A DNA stretch of 64,000 nt from Gordionus sp. m RMFG-2023 (Eukaryota > Nematomorpha > Gordioida > Chordodea > Parachordodidae). The notes under the pieces were generated by a model. It made no database searches and was not told the DNA's origin. It saw nothing but the letters and a program-made list of their open reading frames with translations. Of the stretch, positions 61,978 through 64,000 are shown in pieces; positions within the stretch are counted from its first letter, which is position 1; the number at the start of each line of letters is the position of its first letter. The stretch covers positions 18,887,366 through 18,951,365 of the forward strand of contig NC_088777.1 of assembly GCF_954871325.1 (NCBI RefSeq), given 5' to 3'. The translations under genes and the position numbers were made by a program.

Positions 61978-62120
61978 TGTTATATTATTTTTTTGTATTT
62001 ATTGTAAAATGTTTATTTTCATTATTTATATTATCATATGAATTTGAATAACGAAAAAATGAGATTTTGGAAAATAAAAAATTGCGATTTCGATATTTCC
62101 ATAATTACTAAAACACTACA
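61978..62120 (+). repeat. right LTR of the 58305-62120 fossil
   Basis: It follows a short purine run (agattgggg) and ends AAACACTACA. It differs from the left copy by a few small length changes and substitutions only. Confidence 0.85.
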
Positions 62121-62614
62121 ATATTATAATAATTTTTAAGCATAGGAAAGGTCACAATAATTTATTAAACTGCCAAAATAAGTTCGAATAAAATCATACG
62201 TTATTAAAAGTAAAAACGTCAAATGATAAATTTTAATAATTACTATTTATTTCATTTATGATTCAAATGCCATTTAGTTATATATTTTTTACAAATATTG
62301 AAATCAAATACACTTTCATTATTATTATGTTGAAAAGTTGTAAATTAAATAATATATACCAATTTTATAACTACTACAATTTATCGAATTATGTTGTAAT
62401 GCCATGATTTGTATTCTATTTTAATAGGATTATGCGTTGTTTAAATTGTATTCGTTATGGCGTCTTGTTATTATTTTCTCTATTTTGGGAGTCTTCTCTT
62501 TCATCATATATTTGCTCGTTTACTTTGGCGCCCTCTTGGGAGAATAAGTTATATATTGCACATTTCTGTTGAGATTTTTATCTTAATTGGCAGAAATAGT
62601 ATAATCACTTATTT
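62121..62614. other. no gene recognised
   Basis: AT-rich gap between the LTR fossil and the SUV3-like tail. No further phosphatase exon (His-Asp motif) is seen. Confidence 0.4.
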
Positions 62615-63233
62615 TTACTCTTTGCCATTCAACATTTTAGGCGTCAATAGATCCCTTTCCAACAATCGGTCCATCAAATTTAGCCGAGGGCTATCGTTAA
62701 TCGTTTAATTATTACCATATCGCTTTTTACTAGTTAATACTAAAAACACTTGTTTCGTGGTTAATTCGACTCCCTCTTTTCTTAAAACCTTTGACAAATT
62801 TTCGAGTAGCAATGACTGGATAATTAGCATCGACCTCATACGCGATATTATAGTCAAGATTCCTAGCTTTATCATTAATAGCCTCGGAATCATTGGAATA
62901 ATTCGAATTATTGGTGAGAGATCTTTCACTTTTGCCAGTTTTGTATTGATTGAATATATCGGGATCATAACTCATAGCATTACTATGTCCGTTAGTGTTC
63001 CAGAGTAACTAGTTAGATTCGTAGCACTATTTTTATGATAACATCTAATTCTTTTTTATCCCTTATTGCAACGTCCGGAAACGTGTCAACAAATCTGTAA
63101 CTGAGCCAGAGGTACATGTCCAAAACGTCTAATACACCTTCCAGATGTCAAATTAGAAGGGCGACGAGAAAGATCAAACTTGAAAGCACAGCCATTCAAA
63201 AGCACTATTAGTTGGACCAGCATAAGCTCTTGC
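62615..63233 (-). pseudogene. SUPV3L1: SUV3-like mitochondrial RNA helicase, C-terminal part
   Basis: Minus-strand segments match the C-terminal region of SUV3, the ATP-dependent RNA helicase of the mitochondrial degradosome. 63233-63177 reads ARAYAGPTNSAFEWLCFQV. 63147-63031 reads [20 protein letters not shown], then [19 protein letters not shown]. 62980-62705 holds polar low-complexity frames. 62685-62615 reads LNLMDRLLERDLLTPKMLNG, the conserved Leu-Leu-Thr-Pro-x-Met-Leu block, and a stop. Between the first two segments only 29 bases remain where about 14-15 codons are expected, with a frame change and stops and no possible intron. The helicase motor domains are not seen up to the window end. 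It is therefore probably a decaying or partial copy, though an intron-rich live gene with local sequence error cannot be ruled out. Confidence 0.75.
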
Positions 63234-64000
63234 CTTTGAATATCAATTTAATGTGTCTGTAAGATCATTTATTTTCTATGAGGAAACATTTTCTTAGCAT
63301 GTTTTAGAAAATATAGAAATATTCGAAACATGACCAGCATTTGTCAGTATATTACTTATCACAATATGGAATTCTACTGGTAGGCATCAGATTCCAAGCA
63401 AAATCTCACAAAACTAAGAGATTCTTGTGAAAATAAACGCTGATCTAATCTTTATTCTTCAGCTAAACTTTTAATTTCAATTTCTGATAGTCTATAAAAT
63501 ATTACTTAAAGCTTTGATTAACCCTTCCATGTGTTATTTCAAAGCTTATATTAATATCATCAATATTCTTCTTTGCTTCAATAGTGATAGGTTTAGAAAT
63601 TGAACCAAATCGATTGGTCTTTTAGAGTAGTTTTTAACACAATATAAGGATTTAAACCAAAATGATATAATATAAGATGTATAAGGAGAATCTTTGAGTT
63701 TTTTGCTTACTATGATCATTAAAAGAAATTGATTGAAATCTGATTTAATTAATTTTATTTATACACCCTGGATAATTCTACTATTTTTAGCCGGGTAAAA
63801 ATGGCTATGGCTAGTTTTTAACCGAAAATTATCACCTTATCCTCTGGTTTTTTTGAAAATATAGCTCAAATTTTAAGAAATCAGAAATAAATTAACTTGT
63901 GGCTACAATGATTAGCAGATTTTACGTGACACACTTATAAGCCTAATTAGTCTATCTTTAGTGATTACCAAACTATAATAAGCACTAACGACGCATCTGT
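63234..64000. other. no feature recognised
   Basis: AT-rich DNA upstream of the SUV3-like tail. Short minus-strand open pieces (for example LSEIEIKSLAEE near 63480) could be helicase remnants but cannot be matched. Confidence 0.4.

Larger units (their letters stand above)
58305..62120 (+). mobile_element. Ty3/gypsy LTR element with very short LTRs, broken fossil
   Basis: LTRs of only about 135-143 bases (58305-58438 and 61978-62120) enclose a 3.5-kb interior. The primer-binding site TGGCGCAGTCG starts within 5 bases of the left LTR. The parts, in order, start with a gag frame at 58442, a CCHC knuckle (CYKCNKIGHIAQVC) near 59103 and a protease near 59215-59280. Reverse transcriptase follows, with LDLSDAYFQIK near 59745 and YLDDI near 59930. 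Then RNase H (ATDASAIGFGA near 60365) and an integrase (60990-61430, with DNGPQF). Short LTRs and this primer site fit a Mag/SURL-like lineage. It is broken in several places (roughly five to ten). The LTRs are still very alike, so it is younger than the 47458-53360 copy. Confidence 0.92.

Noticed and set aside
62757-63008. 83-codon plus-strand frame
   Set aside because: Antisense of the minus-strand SUV3-like tail.
1-64000. bacterial-type operons, riboswitches, rRNA genes
   Set aside because: Spliced genes and eukaryotic transposons throughout; no rRNA text or prokaryotic signals were seen.

Overview
The window is a very AT-rich piece of an animal nuclear genome. Evidence: spliced genes, metazoan-type protein families, and a dense load of eukaryotic transposons (hAT, pogo/Tigger, a 4-bp-target-site family, Ty3/gypsy). 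Introns are bimodal: either about 38-47 bases or kilobases long and packed with transposons. No rRNA or CRISPR is visible, and no intact tRNA. I cannot assign a phylum; the minimal introns recall compact invertebrate or parasite lineages. All gene models below come from reading the sequence: homology is by recognition of motifs and splice sites are inferred from GT/AG, frame and phase.

Layout. 1-6055: transposon graveyard (two hAT remnants, two Ty3/gypsy scraps, a 25-bp tandem repeat, a decayed satellite-like array). 6056-29881 (+): one 21-exon gene for a predicted protein of about 1014 residues. It has an RRM, a MYND zinc finger, a long disordered Asn/Ser/Asp-rich region with an RGG box, and tandem GW/WG repeats. 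RRM followed by MYND is the order found in Vreteno/TDRD1-type piRNA-pathway proteins, but I see no Tudor domain; GW repeats are known as Argonaute hooks. 30348-39503 (-): a complete 7-exon LYAR homologue (about 440 residues), convergent with the first gene, its middle expanded into repeats with the core Cys-Asn-x2-Lys-Lys-Lys. 39605-47366: transposons only, including a pogo/Tigger element of about 3.7 kb with a recognisable but broken transposase. 47458-53360: an old Ty3/gypsy fossil with both LTRs. 55476-57480 (+): exons of a histidine acid phosphatase whose catalytic C-terminal part is not seen. 58305-62120: a younger Ty3/gypsy fossil with very short LTRs, lying just after it. 62615-63233 (-): a decayed or partial C-terminal end of the mitochondrial RNA helicase SUV3 (SUPV3L1).

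The long introns of the two main genes are built largely from insertions. These include two elements with 4-bp target-site duplications encoding the same transposon protein family, an internally deleted hAT, two families of small hAT-like MITEs with exact 8-bp target-site duplications, and two large fold-back palindromes. Despite this, every exon junction in both genes stays in phase (3045 and 1323 coding bases), so both look functional. The most noteworthy object is the RRM-MYND-RGG-GW protein: a possible small-RNA or germ-granule factor with an architecture I do not recognise from any described family.
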